A stretch of 64,000 bases of DNA from contig CATINC010000004.1 of the NCBI GenBank assembly GCA_949524905.1, forward strand, positions 239,840 to 303,839, written 5' to 3'. The position numbers and the translations under genes are program-made. The notes below the pieces were generated by a model that did not search any database, had not been told where the DNA came from, and worked only from the letters and a program-made list of their open reading frames with translations. Shown piece after piece: positions 19,111-29,656 of this stretch (its first letter is position 1; every line of letters begins with the position of its first letter). This DNA comes from Opitutia bacterium UBA7350 (lineage in GTDB: Bacteria; Verrucomicrobiota; Verrucomicrobiia; Opitutales; Coraliomargaritaceae).

Positions 19111-20477
19111 ATCCCCGCTAAGGACTTAAAAACCTCTGTAAAGGTGTTCACCGCTCGCTCCATTAGCGCGAGATCAAAACTTTCATCGGGTGCGTGTAAA
19201 TTATCCACCGGGGTGAACAGACCCACCATGACGGCATCCAATCCCGCACGTTCCTTAAAATCTGCAATCACAGGAATACTACCTCCTTCTCGTAAAAAGA
19301 GCGGTGCTTTTCCAAAATGATTTGTAATGGCATTTTCAGTCGCTTCAAAAGCACGTGCCAGCACGGGTGATTGATCCTGCGGGGTGTTTTCCCGACCCGG
19401 CGGGACAACGCAATAAGCAGAGGCAATTCCGCCTCGGCGGATCGAGCAAGTTACGCCTTCTGGGCAACGTGATTCAATTGCGGCAATAACGGCATCTTGT
19501 ATTTTTTCAGGGTCCTGAGCCGCCACTAAACGGCAGGTTATTTTAGCAAAGGCTTCACTGGGGATAACGGTTTTACTACCCTCTCCTTGGTAACCACCAC
19601 CGAGTCCATTAAATTCAAGGGTCGGTCCAAAACGGACAGCTTCAAGTGGGTTGAGTCCGTTGGCAGGTGCAAAAGCAGGGACATCTAATAATGCGCGATA
19701 ACTCTCTTTCGTCTCGGGATAGCGTTCTAATTCTGCACGCTCCCAGTCGTGTAAAGGAAGGACTCCATCGTAAAAGCCCGGCACATGAACGCTTCCATCT
19801 GGGTGGTGTAGAGAAGCGCATATTTCCGTGAGCGCCTGAAGGGGGTTATAGACAGCACCCCCATGGATTCCTGAATGCAGATCACTGGCCGGTCCACGCA
19901 ATTTAACCTCGAGGTCGACCAGTCCTCGTAAGCCGGTCGTGATCACCAATTGCTCGGTATTAGGACTGCCAGTATCGGAAACTAGAAGGCAGTCGGCTTG
20001 GGCGAGGCGCTCGCCGTATCGATCGAAGAATTCCGGCATACTGGGGCTTCCAATTTCCTCTTCACCCTCAATGACGTAGGTCAGGTTGAGCGGCAAATCT
20101 GGATATTCTTCTAAGACTCGTGCCAAGGCACTCATATGTACAATGGTAGGTCCTTTGTTGTCGGCGGTACCGCGACCGAAGAGGCGACCTGCCCGAATAG
20201 TCGGTTCAAATGCAGGCGAGGTCCATAAATCAAAGGGATCTGCGGGTTGTACATCATAATGTCCGTATAATACGACATGAGGCCATTTAGGATTACCGTG
20301 ACGCTCCGCCAATAAAATGGGATGGAGTGCGGTCTCCACCAAGACTACTTTAAAACCCAGTTGCTCCAGAAGTTTCCTAGCGAAAGCCCGAGCTCCCGCC
20401 ATGCCTTCCGCGTAAGCTGGATCGGTAGATACCGATGGGAAGCAAACGTATTCACTGAGCGTTTTGAGTGGATCCAT
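19107..20477 (-). CDS. M20 family metallopeptidase / dipeptidase
   Basis: A 456-residue di-zinc peptidase of the M20/M25/M40 group, probably cytosolic because no signal peptide is seen. Metal ligands are visible: His in GHYDVQP with its Asp two residues on, Asp in GRGTADNKGP, the Glu-Glu pair in VIEGEEEIGS with the catalytic Glu, Asp in LLVSDTGSPN and a late His in NLHAPDESF. The dimerisation (lid) domain lies in the middle (about 190-340). It resembles the PepV/CNDP-like dipeptidases. Convergent with the feo operon. Confidence 0.92.
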   Translation of the reverse strand: MDPLKTLSEYVCFPSVSTDPAYAEGMAGARAFARKLLEQLGFKVVLVETALHPILLAERHGNPKWPHVVLYGHYDVQPADPFDLWTSPAFEPTIRAGRLFGRGTADNKGPTIVHMSALARVLEEYPDLPLNLTYVIEGEEEIGSPSMPEFFDRYGERLAQADCLLVSDTGSPNTEQLVITTGLRGLVDLEVKLRGPASDLHSGIHGGAVYNPLQALTEICASLHHPDGSVHVPGFYDGVLPLHDWERAELERYPETKESYRALLDVPAFAPANGLNPLEAVRFGPTLEFNGLGGGYQGEGSKTVIPSEAFAKITCRLVAAQDPEKIQDAVIAAIESRCPEGVTCSIRRGGIASAYCVVPPGRENTPQDQSPVLARAFEATENAITNHFGKAPLFLREGGSIPVIADFKERAGLDAVMVGLFTPVDNLHAPDESFDLALMERAVNTFTEVFKSLAGI

Positions 20478-20528
20478 AGTGACGCTTTAAGATGTTGCGT
20501 TATGCAGGCAAGGCAAGTCGTCTAAGGT

Positions 20529-21311
20529 TTAAAGACCCGCCTCGTAAATTGCGACTGCTTGCGGCATGAGGCTTTCCAGTTTGCTCACTCGGGTTGAATC
20601 CGTTGGATGCGTCGACAAAAACTCTGGTGGGCTACTTGATTTCTGAGCTGCCATACGTTGCCAGAAATCGATGGCGACACGTGGATCATACCCAGCCTCA
20701 GCCGTATAAAGAATCCCAATAGCATCGGCTTCACACTCGTGCAGTCGACTGTACGGCAGGAGCACTCCCACGGTGGTTCCTATCCCCAAGCCCGCTAAGA
20801 TTGAACGCCGATCAGCGGCATCCATGTCAGACGTTCCGACGGCAACCGCCAGACTGCCACCCTTGACTAGCATTTGATGACTGATTCGCTCAGCGGCGTG
20901 GCGTGCGACTACGTGAGCCACTTCATGACCAATGACCACCGCAAGGTCCGCGTCGCTTTCAATGACTTTAAAGAGTCCAGTGTAGATTGCTACTTTGCCT
21001 CCAGGCATAGCAAAGGCATTGATTTGATCGGGATCCTCAAAGACTACAAATTCCCATTTAACATTTGGGAGATCATACGCCGCGATTCTCGCGATACGGG
21101 AACCCACTCTTTGAACGCGAGCGTTGATTTCAGGATCTGTGGACCGTGCGGTCTCCTGTTTCAATTTCTGAAATTGACTTGCGGCCATAAAGACCAAATC
21201 CGCTTCTGAATATATATGGAGCGCCTTGCGACCGGTAACCGGAACTGTTGTACAAGCCACAAAGTATAAAGAAGCTAAACCGATAAAGCCTGTAATAATT
21301 CTACTTACCAT
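20529..21311 (-). CDS. M48 family zinc metalloprotease, probable lipoprotein
   Basis: A 260-residue periplasmic protease. A hydrophobic N-terminus ends in a lipobox-like FVAC with Cys20, followed by the M48 hallmark VPVTGRK. The zinc motif HEVAH lies near residue 127 in VIGHEVAHVVARHAAERIS, with the third ligand Glu in HECEADAIGI. The C-terminal STHPTDSTRVSKLESL is also typical. Related to outer-membrane proteases such as LoiP and BepA's catalytic domain, but without TPRs. Transcribed toward the M20 gene, 51 bases away. Confidence 0.9.
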   Translation of the reverse strand: MVSRIITGFIGLASLYFVACTTVPVTGRKALHIYSEADLVFMAASQFQKLKQETARSTDPEINARVQRVGSRIARIAAYDLPNVKWEFVVFEDPDQINAFAMPGGKVAIYTGLFKVIESDADLAVVIGHEVAHVVARHAAERISHQMLVKGGSLAVAVGTSDMDAADRRSILAGLGIGTTVGVLLPYSRLHECEADAIGILYTAEAGYDPRVAIDFWQRMAAQKSSSPPEFLSTHPTDSTRVSKLESLMPQAVAIYEAGL

Positions 21312-21454
21312 AATCCTAAAGTAATAAAATTACGGCCTTTGGCAAGCAACAGGGTATTTGCTGGTTCGTCTGCTCATAAGCGTTTTTTAGAACTTAACCT
21401 TGAGTCAGCCTAAGGAATCTTCCAAGAGCCAAGCGACGTCCTCGATCGAACCTA

Positions 21455-23008
21455 CTAGTGTTTAAAATGCCGCTTACCTGTGAAGATCATTGCCATATCG
21501 CGCGCGTCGGCGGCCGCTATAACGGCCTCATCACGCACAGAGCCTCCGGGTTGAATAGCTGCAGTGGCTCCCGCTTCGGCCGCTGCTTCCAGTCCGTCCG
21601 CAAAAGGAAAAAATGCATCTGAGCAAACAACGGATCCCGCAAGAGGAAGACCCGCTTCGCTGGCTTTCCAAACCGCGATCTTGGAGCTATCAACGCGCGA
21701 CATCTGACCTGCGCCTACCCCAAGGGTACGCTCACAAGCTGCGTAAACGATTGCGTTAGATTTCACGTGCTTAACAACGTTCCAACCAAAGATCATGGCT
21801 CGCATTTCCTCTTGGCTCGGTTGGCGTTTCGTGACTACTTGCCAGTCGCTCGGACGGTCTGGCATACTATCGCGGTCTTGCAGCAAAAGACCACCCACTA
21901 CTGAGCGTACTTCTTGAAGCGAGTCAGCCGGCAAACTGCCCTTGGCAATCATGAGACGCAGGTTTTTTTTCTTATCAAAAATTTCACGCGCAGCCGGGGT
22001 GAAGTCGGGCGCAATGATGACTTCGCAGAAAATGGCAGAAATAATTTCAGCAAGATCCGCATCAATCGATTGATTTGCCACAATGATACCGCCAAAGGGC
22101 GCCTGTTGGTCGGTCGCAAACGCTTCTTCCCACGCAGTCACGAGATTATCAGCCGAAGCTACACCACAGGGATTGGTGTGTTTAAGGATAGCTACGGTCG
22201 GTTTTTGAAATTCACCGATCAAATACGTGGCTGCCGTTATATCAATGATATTATTAAAGCTGAGTGCCTTGCCTTGTAATTGTTCGAAACAATCAAAGAA
22301 ACTCCCGTAAAGAGCCGCTTGCTGGTGAGGGTTTTCTCCATAGCGAAGAGCAGCGGCTTGTGGGAGGTCGCTCTTAAATTGAGCAGGCACGCCTGCAATC
22401 GCGGCGAGATCGGGTTCGGCACAATCAACCTGCCCTTGGAGATAATGAGCAATCGCGCCATCGTAGGCTGCCGTGCGTTCAAACACCTTGAGCGCCAATT
22501 CACGACGCAGACGAGCCAAGGCTTTTTCGTCCGACAAGGCCGTCAAGACACGATCATAATCGCCAGCATCAACGACCACCGTAACGGCATCATGATTCTT
22601 AGCGGCACTGCGCAACATCGATGGACCGCCAATATCAATGTTTTCGATTGCCAGTTCAAAGCTGACATCAGGTTTTGCGACAGTAGCCTCAAAGGGATAG
22701 AGATTTACCACGACGAGATCGATTAAATCGATACCGTGTTTCTCTGCGGCAACCAAATGATCTTCTTTATCCCGTCGGGCAAGCAGACCGCCATGAATCA
22801 TAGGATGCAGAGTTTTGACACGCCCCTCCATCATCTCAGGAAACCCAGTATGGTCGCTAACCTCGGTAACGAGAATCCCTTCGCGCTCAAGGAGCTTGGC
22901 AGTTCCGCCAGTGGAAAGCAAGCGATAGCCATGTGTTTCAACAAGCGCACGTGCAAAGGGCACGAGTCCTGTTTTATCACTTACGGAGAGTAAGGCAGTC
23001 TTATTCAT
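21455..23008 (-). CDS. purH: Bifunctional AICAR transformylase / IMP cyclohydrolase
   Basis: Catalyses the last two steps of de novo IMP synthesis. The N-terminal MGS-like IMP cyclohydrolase domain covers about residues 1-145 (SVSDKTGL, STGGTAKLL, GGLLARRD). The C-terminal AICAR formyltransferase carries the catalytic Lys-His in AILKHTNPCGVA, the RYGENPHQQAALY segment and the end motif DGLEAAAEAGATAAIQPGGS. Its 517-residue length is normal. It follows purF on the same strand with a 58-base gap, so the two purine genes may be one unit. Confidence 0.97.
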   Translation of the reverse strand: MNKTALLSVSDKTGLVPFARALVETHGYRLLSTGGTAKLLEREGILVTEVSDHTGFPEMMEGRVKTLHPMIHGGLLARRDKEDHLVAAEKHGIDLIDLVVVNLYPFEATVAKPDVSFELAIENIDIGGPSMLRSAAKNHDAVTVVVDAGDYDRVLTALSDEKALARLRRELALKVFERTAAYDGAIAHYLQGQVDCAEPDLAAIAGVPAQFKSDLPQAAALRYGENPHQQAALYGSFFDCFEQLQGKALSFNNIIDITAATYLIGEFQKPTVAILKHTNPCGVASADNLVTAWEEAFATDQQAPFGGIIVANQSIDADLAEIISAIFCEVIIAPDFTPAAREIFDKKKNLRLMIAKGSLPADSLQEVRSVVGGLLLQDRDSMPDRPSDWQVVTKRQPSQEEMRAMIFGWNVVKHVKSNAIVYAACERTLGVGAGQMSRVDSSKIAVWKASEAGLPLAGSVVCSDAFFPFADGLEAAAEAGATAAIQPGGSVRDEAVIAAADARDMAMIFTGKRHFKH

Positions 23009-23066
23009 AAATGGAAAATTCAGCGAGTGTTGTTAGATCTGCAAAGGCCGCAACGATGGTCTATAT

Positions 23067-24977
23067 CTAATAGGCGCGACCGTCTTTGTTTTCGTAATAA
23101 TTAATAAAGGCTCGATTTAAAGTAGCATAGCCTCCTGGGGTTGGATAATCGCCCGTAAAATACCAATCTCCATTGTGCTCCGGGATGGCTAAGCGCATTT
23201 TATCAACCGTGAGAAATACAATTTGGAGATCCCCAGTCCACACGACATTTTTGGGATAGACCAATTCTGCGATCTTAGCAGCGATTTGTTCATCGGTATA
23301 TCGATCATAAATACGTCGCACATGATTCACCATTTGATTTGCCGGTAAGGTAACTTGCGCAACGCACTCTTGGTAGACTTCCCGGAGGAGGTCGGTGTGG
23401 CCGTCATCTCGCAGCAAGGCAACGGTTGCTTTAAAGGCGATAAATTTACCCAACTCCGACATATCAATACCATAGCAATCCGGATAACGTATTTGAGGTG
23501 CGGTCGAGGCTACTACGATTTTTCGCGGCTTGGTACGACTGAGGATATTCAGAATAGACTCTTTAAGGGTCGTGCCTCGGACAATTGAATCATCGATACA
23601 GACAAGACAGTCGCCTTCCTTCACGACACCATAAGTAATATCGTATACGTGAGAAACTAACTGAGCGCGCCCTTTTTCTTGGGATATAAAGGTACGCAGC
23701 TTAATATCCTTATGGGCTATTTTCTCACCTCGAGGCCAATTACCCATGATCAGCTCGTCGATCAAATTTTCATCCAGAGTACCCTCTCGTTGAGCATCGA
23801 GCAGGATCTGCTTAACCTCTTCACGACGGTGAAGGCGCAAACCCTCCAGTAAACCATGGTAAGCGGTCTCTGCGGTATTTGGAACAAAACTGAAAACACT
23901 TCGGGCAAAATCGTTGTCAATGGCCTCCACGACCTGATCCTTAAGTGCCGCCCCAAGGGCCTTGCGCTCGCGGTATATATCAGCGTCATTGCCACGTGAA
24001 AAATAAATACGCTCAAAGGAGCACGGACTGAGCTTCTGTTTCTCTGTAAAAGGTTCACAGTAAATGCGTCCATCGTTTTTGATCACGGTGGCGGTACCCG
24101 GTTCCAATTCACAGACTCGTTCAATGGGTTGATTGAAAATCGTCATGAGCGCTACTCGCTCGGAAGCGAACGCGATGACTTCATCGTTTTGGAAATAAAA
24201 ACAGGGACGTATGCCTCGCGGATCACGCATGACAAAGGAATCTCCGTTACCGATGAGGCCCGCAATGGCGTAACCGCCATCCCAATCCGCGGCCGCCTTC
24301 CGTAAAATGCGAACCGGATCTAAATCATTACTAATGACATCAGGAATCTTTCCGCCCTGCATACTGTCGCGCATGCGATGGTAGATAGCATCGTGCGCCT
24401 CATCGAGATGGAAACCAATGGCCTCAAGGACCGCTTGTGTATCGGTCCCAAAGATTGGGTGCTGCCCGCGCTCAATGAGGGAATTATTGAGCTCTTTCTC
24501 GTTGGTAATGGTAAAATTACCGGCGAGCATAAGGTTTTTGGTCGGCCAATTAGATTGGCGTACAAAGGGGTGACAGTTCTCCGAAGTGTACACCCCGGAA
24601 GTGCCATAACGCAGATGTCCCAGCAGAATTTCGCCCCCAAAATCAAAATTTTCCTTAACCGTGGCAGGAAACTCTGGATGCAGCGTGCCTTCGCTCATCA
24701 AACGATTGTAGTTTGTTAATTGACCATCAAAAATACGAGCCAAGGGATTACTCTTAATACTTCGATCGCGAAACATATAGGGGTTACCCGGCTCAACGTC
24801 TAATTTAACACAGCCAATTCCGGCGCCATCCTGCCCACGATTGTGCTGCTTCTCCATCAAAAGGAAAAGTTGATTGAAGCCGTATAGCGGTGTGCCATAT
24901 TTTTCCTGATAATAGGAAAGTGGCTTCAGGAGGCGGATCATGGCAATGCCGCATTCGTGCTTCAGAGGGTCGCTCAT
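23067..24977 (-). CDS. purF: Amidophosphoribosyltransferase, long form
   Basis: First committed step of purine synthesis: PRPP plus glutamine to phosphoribosylamine. The N-terminal Ntn glutaminase has its nucleophile at Cys9 after an eight-residue lead MSDPLKHE, with the N-G-like loops HNRGQDGAG and LGHLRYGTSG. The C-terminal phosphoribosyltransferase has the PRPP loop CIDDSIVRGTT. At 636 residues it is about 130 longer than E. coli PurF, due to insertions and a C-terminal extension, as in Bacteroidota and Verrucomicrobiota. No E. coli-like C-terminal Fe-S cysteines are evident. Confidence 0.92.
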   Translation of the reverse strand: MSDPLKHECGIAMIRLLKPLSYYQEKYGTPLYGFNQLFLLMEKQHNRGQDGAGIGCVKLDVEPGNPYMFRDRSIKSNPLARIFDGQLTNYNRLMSEGTLHPEFPATVKENFDFGGEILLGHLRYGTSGVYTSENCHPFVRQSNWPTKNLMLAGNFTITNEKELNNSLIERGQHPIFGTDTQAVLEAIGFHLDEAHDAIYHRMRDSMQGGKIPDVISNDLDPVRILRKAAADWDGGYAIAGLIGNGDSFVMRDPRGIRPCFYFQNDEVIAFASERVALMTIFNQPIERVCELEPGTATVIKNDGRIYCEPFTEKQKLSPCSFERIYFSRGNDADIYRERKALGAALKDQVVEAIDNDFARSVFSFVPNTAETAYHGLLEGLRLHRREEVKQILLDAQREGTLDENLIDELIMGNWPRGEKIAHKDIKLRTFISQEKGRAQLVSHVYDITYGVVKEGDCLVCIDDSIVRGTTLKESILNILSRTKPRKIVVASTAPQIRYPDCYGIDMSELGKFIAFKATVALLRDDGHTDLLREVYQECVAQVTLPANQMVNHVRRIYDRYTDEQIAAKIAELVYPKNVVWTGDLQIVFLTVDKMRLAIPEHNGDWYFTGDYPTPGGYATLNRAFINYYENKDGRAY

Positions 24978-25112
24978 AGGTGGTGGTTTAAACAGGTAAG
25001 AGTCATTTCTGGGAGATGGCGATGCAAAGTTGCAATTTTGTAATAAACATGGCTCTTAAATGTAAGCACCTAAGTCAAGCCACGCTCTCTTCTACTTATA
25101 AAATTTTCCGCC

Positions 25113-26471
25113 ATGGAACTCATCGATCTCAACCGCCATGAAGGAATTGGAGCCAATTCTCACTTAATTCGACTCGGTGATTTTAATATTTTGGTAGATT
25201 CAGGGCTCGACCCTAAAATGATAGGCAAAGACGCCCTCCCCGAGCATGCTGCTATCGCTGAGCGCAGCATTGACTTAATCGTGCTCACGCATTGCCACCT
25301 TGATCATCTGGGATCGATGCCCCTCGTAGCTGCCCGTAACCCGCATGCACCCATTATTACGAGCCTACCCAACACTTACCTTGCCCCCCGCATGCTTCGC
25401 AATTCCATCAACGTTATGAAACGTCAACGCGAGGAACTCGGAAACACCGACTTACCCTTATTTCTACATCGGGACATTGCCCTGTTTGACCACCAGCTTT
25501 ACGGGCAACGCTTTGGGCGCAGCGAAATCCACACCAAAGCAAAAGACCAAATCGAGATCATCCTACACCCTGCGGGACACGTTATCGGCGCCGCTGCGGT
25601 CGAATTTATCTACAAGCACCGACGCATCGTCTTTAGCGGAGATGTTCTCTTTGAAGCACAACGGACACTCCCCGGAGCCCAGCTTCCAGGCGGAAAAATC
25701 GATACCCTCATTCTCGAGACCACCCGAGGCGCCAAAGCGCGCGCTCCTGAAATAACTCGCGTCACGGAAGTGGAGCGCCTTATCAATGCCATCAGCAAAA
25801 TCCTCGAGCGCGGCGGCAGCTGCCTTATCCCAACCTTCGCCTTGGGACGAATGCAGGAAATATTTAAAATTATATACGAAGCTCGAAATTTTGGACAACT
25901 GCCTCGCTGCCCAGTATTTGCGGCCGGACTCGGCATGGATCTTTGTAATTACTTTGATAAAATCCGCAAAAAAACCCAACTGATCGACTTCGATCTAAAG
26001 ATGCTTGACCGCATGCGTGTCAAACCGCTTGAAATCAACTTACGCCCAGGTCGAGATCTTCCTCAAAAAGGAATCTACCTCCTGAGCAGCGGAATGATGG
26101 TGCAACACACCCCGTCTTATAAAGCAGCGGCCTGCCTCTTACCGCATCCTAAAAACGGACTTTGCTTTGTCGGTTATAACGATCCCGATACCCCTGGGGG
26201 ACAACTCCTAGCCGACCCAAAAGCCGCTCATTTTTATTTTGATAGCCTCGAATACCGTGCTCCGATGCGTGCCTCCATCCAGCAATTTGACCTCAGCGGG
26301 CATGCCAACCGAGAAGAACTCGCCGACTACGCCGTGCAATCGGAAGCGCGGGCAGTCGTACTCACCCACGGTGATACTGCTGCCCGCCATTGGTTCAGCG
26401 AAGAACTCAGCGAGCGCATGCCGGGGAGCAGAATCCTGGACCCAAATCCAGGCGAGGTTTATCAAGTGTAA
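25113..26471 (+). CDS. Beta-CASP metallo-beta-lactamase ribonuclease
   Basis: A two-zinc hydrolase of the RNA-processing (CPSF73/Ysh1-like) group. The metallo-beta-lactamase core has THCHLDHLG at residues 59-67, LHPAGHVIGAAAV and FSGDV. Beta-CASP motifs follow: TTRGAKA, IPTFALGRMQE, LLSSGMMVQHTP and QFDLSGHANREEL. At 452 residues it is slightly shorter than archaeal and bacterial homologues with KH domains. Endo- or exonuclease action on RNA is expected from the family. It is followed by a strong terminator at 26528. Confidence 0.9.
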   Translation: MELIDLNRHEGIGANSHLIRLGDFNILVDSGLDPKMIGKDALPEHAAIAERSIDLIVLTHCHLDHLGSMPLVAARNPHAPIITSLPNTYLAPRMLRNSINVMKRQREELGNTDLPLFLHRDIALFDHQLYGQRFGRSEIHTKAKDQIEIILHPAGHVIGAAAVEFIYKHRRIVFSGDVLFEAQRTLPGAQLPGGKIDTLILETTRGAKARAPEITRVTEVERLINAISKILERGGSCLIPTFALGRMQEIFKIIYEARNFGQLPRCPVFAAGLGMDLCNYFDKIRKKTQLIDFDLKMLDRMRVKPLEINLRPGRDLPQKGIYLLSSGMMVQHTPSYKAAACLLPHPKNGLCFVGYNDPDTPGGQLLADPKAAHFYFDSLEYRAPMRASIQQFDLSGHANREELADYAVQSEARAVVLTHGDTAARHWFSEELSERMPGSRILDPNPGEVYQV

Positions 26472-26527
26472 GCCTTTCGCATTGACTTCTCGGTTTTGCA
26501 ACGCCCTTATCGCCGCGTGCAATTGAC

Positions 26528-26564
26528 CGCCCCGCAGCATCCTGCCGCCGGGGCGATTTTATTT
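26528..26564 (+). terminator. Rho-independent terminator after the beta-CASP gene
   Basis: A perfect 7-bp GC stem CGCCCCG / CGGGGCG with a 14-base loop, which can fold a further CAG/CTG pair, is followed by ATTTTATTT. It ends 13 bases before the typA start. Confidence 0.72.
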
Positions 26565-26577
26565 ACAAGCCGCGACC

Positions 26578-28407
26578 ATGAACGCTGAATACATCCGTAA
26601 TATCGCCATAATCGCCCACGTTGATCATGGGAAGACCACTTTGGTGGATTGCTTGCTCCAGCAAAGCGGTACCTTTCGCGAAAACCAAAAAGTGGAGGAA
26701 CGCGCCATGGATTCCATGGATTTGGAACGCGAAAAGGGCATCACCATTAAAGCAAAAAATACCGCTGTACGATGGGAAAACCCACAGGACGGCATCACCT
26801 ACACCATTAATATCGTGGACACGCCTGGGCACGCAGATTTCGGAGCTGAAGTTGAGCGAGTTATGAAAATGGTAGACGGAGTTTTACTGCTCACAGATGC
26901 GGTAGGAGGACCGCAAGCACAGACTCGCTGGGTGCTTCGCAAAGCGCTGGATGCAGGACTCAAAACAATTTGCGTTATTAATAAAGTCGACCGCGACACC
27001 GCGCGCCCCGATTGGGTTCACGATAAGGTTCTTGAGTTGTTTCTTGATCTTGAGGCAGATGACGATCAATTCAACGCACCTTTCCTTTACGGCTCAGCAA
27101 AAATGGGATTTGCAGACCGCTCACCGGAGGGTCCGCGTGAAAATATGACCGATCTTTTTGAAACCATTGTGGAGCGTATCCCGCCTCCGACCATTGAAGC
27201 GGGGGGGTTCAAAATGCTAGTCTCAAATATCGATTGGGATGACTATGTCGGGCGCATGGCCATCGGGCGCATCCTTTCAGGTGAAGTCAAGCAAGGTCAA
27301 AGCATCTTTGCTTTACGCAAAGACGGACGTCGACAACGCGTCAAGATCACGAAGATGAAAACTTTTTCTGGTCTGGCAACCGACGAAGTGACCGAAGCGG
27401 TGGCGGGCGACATCGTGGGCTTAGCAGGCTTTGAGGATGTCGATATCGGTGATACCCTATCCTTCGATGAAAACGCAGATCCCCTACCCTTTGTCGAACT
27501 CGACCCCGCTACGGTGCAAATGGAATTTTCCGTAAACAATGGCCCACTAGCAGGTCAGGATGGCAAGAAAGTGACTTCGCGCCAAATTCGCGAACGCCTC
27601 ATCCGAGAAACGCAGTCCAATATTTCCATTTCGCTAGAAGATACGGACGAAAGTACCAAATTTCGGGTCAATGCACGCGGCGCCATGCAGATTGCCGTAC
27701 TGGTGGAGACAATGCGGCGCGAGGGATTTGAAGTTTTGGTCTCACGGCCAACGGTTCTCTACAAGGAGATCGATGGAAAGCGTTGCGAGCCCTTTGAGAA
27801 AGTATGGGTCGAAACTCCGGAAGAGCAATTAGGTGGGATCATGGAAAATCTTGCGAAGCGTAAAGGAAAAGTCACTCATATGGAACACCACAACGCTGGA
27901 GTGACTGTTGAGGTAGAAGTTTCTACTCGTGGCTTAATTGGATTTGAAAGCGACCTGGTAACAATGACTTCAGGTCACGGTGTCATGAGTCACTCCTTCT
28001 TGGAATACCGACCTTACTGTGGCGAGATTTCAACCCGTCTAACGGGAACTTTAGTGAGTATGGAACTCGGCAAGGCTATGCCCTACGCCCTTGATATGAT
28101 CCAAAACCGGGGTAAGCTTTTCATTGGGCCGGGCGAAGAAGTCTACAATGGTATGATCGTAGGTGAAAACCCACGTCGCGAAGATATGCCGGTAAACCCT
28201 GCTAAAGCCAAGCAATTGGATAACATGCGTGCTTCGGGTTCCGATAAAGGCATCCAGCTGGCACCACCAATTAAATTCTCCCTCGAACGCGCGATTGAAT
28301 ACATTGCGCCCGATGAATTAGTGGAAGCCACCCCACTGTTTCTTCGAATGCGCAAACGAGAACTCGATGCGAACAAGCGTCGCAAGCTTGCTAAAACCGG
28401 GAAATAA
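26578..28407 (+). CDS. typA: Translational GTPase TypA/BipA
   Basis: Ribosome-associated GTPase involved in 50S assembly and stress or cold growth. The G domain has G1 AHVDHGKTT, switch [12 protein letters not shown]3 DTPGHADFG and G4 NKVDR. Domains II, III and V follow, with the BipA-specific C-terminal domain ([44 protein letters not shown]-like segment). The length of 609 residues is typical. The ATG at 26578 gives [16 protein letters not shown], the usual start. No Shine-Dalgarno is present. Confidence 0.97.
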   Translation: MNAEYIRNIAIIAHVDHGKTTLVDCLLQQSGTFRENQKVEERAMDSMDLEREKGITIKAKNTAVRWENPQDGITYTINIVDTPGHADFGAEVERVMKMVDGVLLLTDAVGGPQAQTRWVLRKALDAGLKTICVINKVDRDTARPDWVHDKVLELFLDLEADDDQFNAPFLYGSAKMGFADRSPEGPRENMTDLFETIVERIPPPTIEAGGFKMLVSNIDWDDYVGRMAIGRILSGEVKQGQSIFALRKDGRRQRVKITKMKTFSGLATDEVTEAVAGDIVGLAGFEDVDIGDTLSFDENADPLPFVELDPATVQMEFSVNNGPLAGQDGKKVTSRQIRERLIRETQSNISISLEDTDESTKFRVNARGAMQIAVLVETMRREGFEVLVSRPTVLYKEIDGKRCEPFEKVWVETPEEQLGGIMENLAKRKGKVTHMEHHNAGVTVEVEVSTRGLIGFESDLVTMTSGHGVMSHSFLEYRPYCGEISTRLTGTLVSMELGKAMPYALDMIQNRGKLFIGPGEEVYNGMIVGENPRREDMPVNPAKAKQLDNMRASGSDKGIQLAPPIKFSLERAIEYIAPDELVEATPLFLRMRKRELDANKRRKLAKTGK

Positions 28408-28465
28408 TTACCCTAGAGGCGTCCTTGAGCATCCTCGAGCCTAGGGTGCGACAAAACCTTCTAGA

Positions 28466-28678
28466 CTAAATGGCTGCACCTTTAGAGCTTTGTGCTTTTT
28501 CCCGCTTTCTCTCATAAGTCTTTAAAAGCTCTGGTTTATCTTCGATTGCCTCAGAAAAATCTTTGATCCCGCGATCACAAAAAAACGCAATCTGCCCAGA
28601 AATAGAGCGGTGATCGCGTTGTGCTGCCTTCTTTATTTCACAAACGAGGTCTTTTGGAAGTGAGACTGAAATAGTCAT
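28466..28678 (-). CDS. Orphan ribbon-helix-helix (ParD-like) protein
   Basis: Seventy residues from the ATG at 28678. The N-terminal strand MTISVSLPKDL and the two helices EIKKAAQRDHRSISGQIAFFCDRGI form a ribbon-helix-helix fold typical of type II antitoxins and small repressors; the C-terminal half is charged and could bind a toxin. No toxin gene lies next to it: typA and tlyA flank it closely. A longer frame reaches back to 29086 inside tlyA, but that part is antisense coding and is rejected. The AT-rich upstream bases hold a TTGACA. Confidence 0.7.
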   Translation of the reverse strand: MTISVSLPKDLVCEIKKAAQRDHRSISGQIAFFCDRGIKDFSEAIEDKPELLKTYERKREKAQSSKGAAI

Positions 28679-28844
28679 CTTTTTTTCTAGGTATATTTTA
28701 CTATTTGTCAAGTTATTTTCTTTATTTTTGAGCTTTAATTCTATACAAAAGGTTCGCCACTTAAGCTGCTCGCAGCAAAAAAGTAGGTAAATAACTTGGT
28801 CTTGCCAGCGCCGATGAGCTACGACAAATCTTGCTCCATAAATT

Positions 28845-29597
28845 ATGGCTACACTCCCAAAGATCCGACTCGACGAACTTCTCCTCTTAAGAGGACTAGC
28901 GGACTCGCGCTCGCAGGCAAAAGCTTTAATCCTGGCTGGTAAAGTGCACAGTGCCTCCGAACGTCTAGACAAACCAGGGCGCACAGTTTCTTCAGATCTT
29001 TCCTTGGAAGTCGTACAAGCACCGCGATTTGTCAGCCGTGGAGGTGAAAAAATTGAAGGCTTCCTCGACCGTTTTTCAATCTCCATGAAAGACTATGATC
29101 TCCTCGATGTTGGTGCTTCCACGGGTGGGTTTACCGATTGCTGTCTTCAAAGAGGCGCCCTTAGCGCTACTTGTGTAGATGTTGGTCGTGCTCAACTCCA
29201 CAACAAGCTCTTACAAGATCCACGGGTAACGAATCTGGAAAAAGTTAATGCCCGCCACCTCAAGCTCGGTGACCTCCCTCGTAAGCAATACCCTCGGATT
29301 GTCATGGATCTTTCTTTTATCTCACTCACCAAAATACTCCCGGCGGTGTGGCCGTTCTGCGCGTCCGAAGGTATTTTGATTGCCCTTGTGAAGCCTCAGT
29401 TTGAAGCTGAAAAAATTGAAGTAGATGCTGGTCGTGGGATAATCCGAGACCCCGCTATTCAAACCCGCATTCTTAAAAAGATAACCGCCTTCGCCCTGCG
29501 CGAACTCGCTGAATCCCAAATAATTGGCACAATGGAATCACCCATAAAGGGGACGGATGGAAACTTAGAATACCTTCTTGGCTTAGGTAAAGTGTAG
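28845..29597 (+). CDS. tlyA: TlyA family rRNA 2'-O-methyltransferase
   Basis: Predicted SAM-dependent methylation of rRNA ribose (16S/23S), historically labelled hemolysin. An S4 RNA-binding domain occupies about residues 5-65 ([18 protein letters not shown]), and an FtsJ-like methyltransferase follows with the SAM motif [17 protein letters not shown], the VDVGRAQLH strand and VKPQFEAE. The end [12 protein letters not shown] is family-typical. The 250-residue length is normal. It is the first gene of a probable tlyA-nadK-cca run. Confidence 0.94.
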   Translation: MATLPKIRLDELLLLRGLADSRSQAKALILAGKVHSASERLDKPGRTVSSDLSLEVVQAPRFVSRGGEKIEGFLDRFSISMKDYDLLDVGASTGGFTDCCLQRGALSATCVDVGRAQLHNKLLQDPRVTNLEKVNARHLKLGDLPRKQYPRIVMDLSFISLTKILPAVWPFCASEGILIALVKPQFEAEKIEVDAGRGIIRDPAIQTRILKKITAFALRELAESQIIGTMESPIKGTDGNLEYLLGLGKV

Positions 29598-29656
29598 ATC
29601 TCCTTGTGTTTGAATCGGTTTGCGCTTTTTCAAGCTTTAGGCTTTATTAACTCGTT

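Noticed and set aside
28410-28450. Terminator after typA
   Set aside because: A 7-bp dyad (ACCCTAG/CTAGGGT) exists but the loop is long and no T-run follows.
28679-29086. N-terminal extension of the ribbon-helix-helix gene (to 206 residues)
   Set aside because: It runs antisense to the conserved S4 domain of tlyA and has no domain of its own; the ATG at 28678 starts exactly at the ribbon strand.
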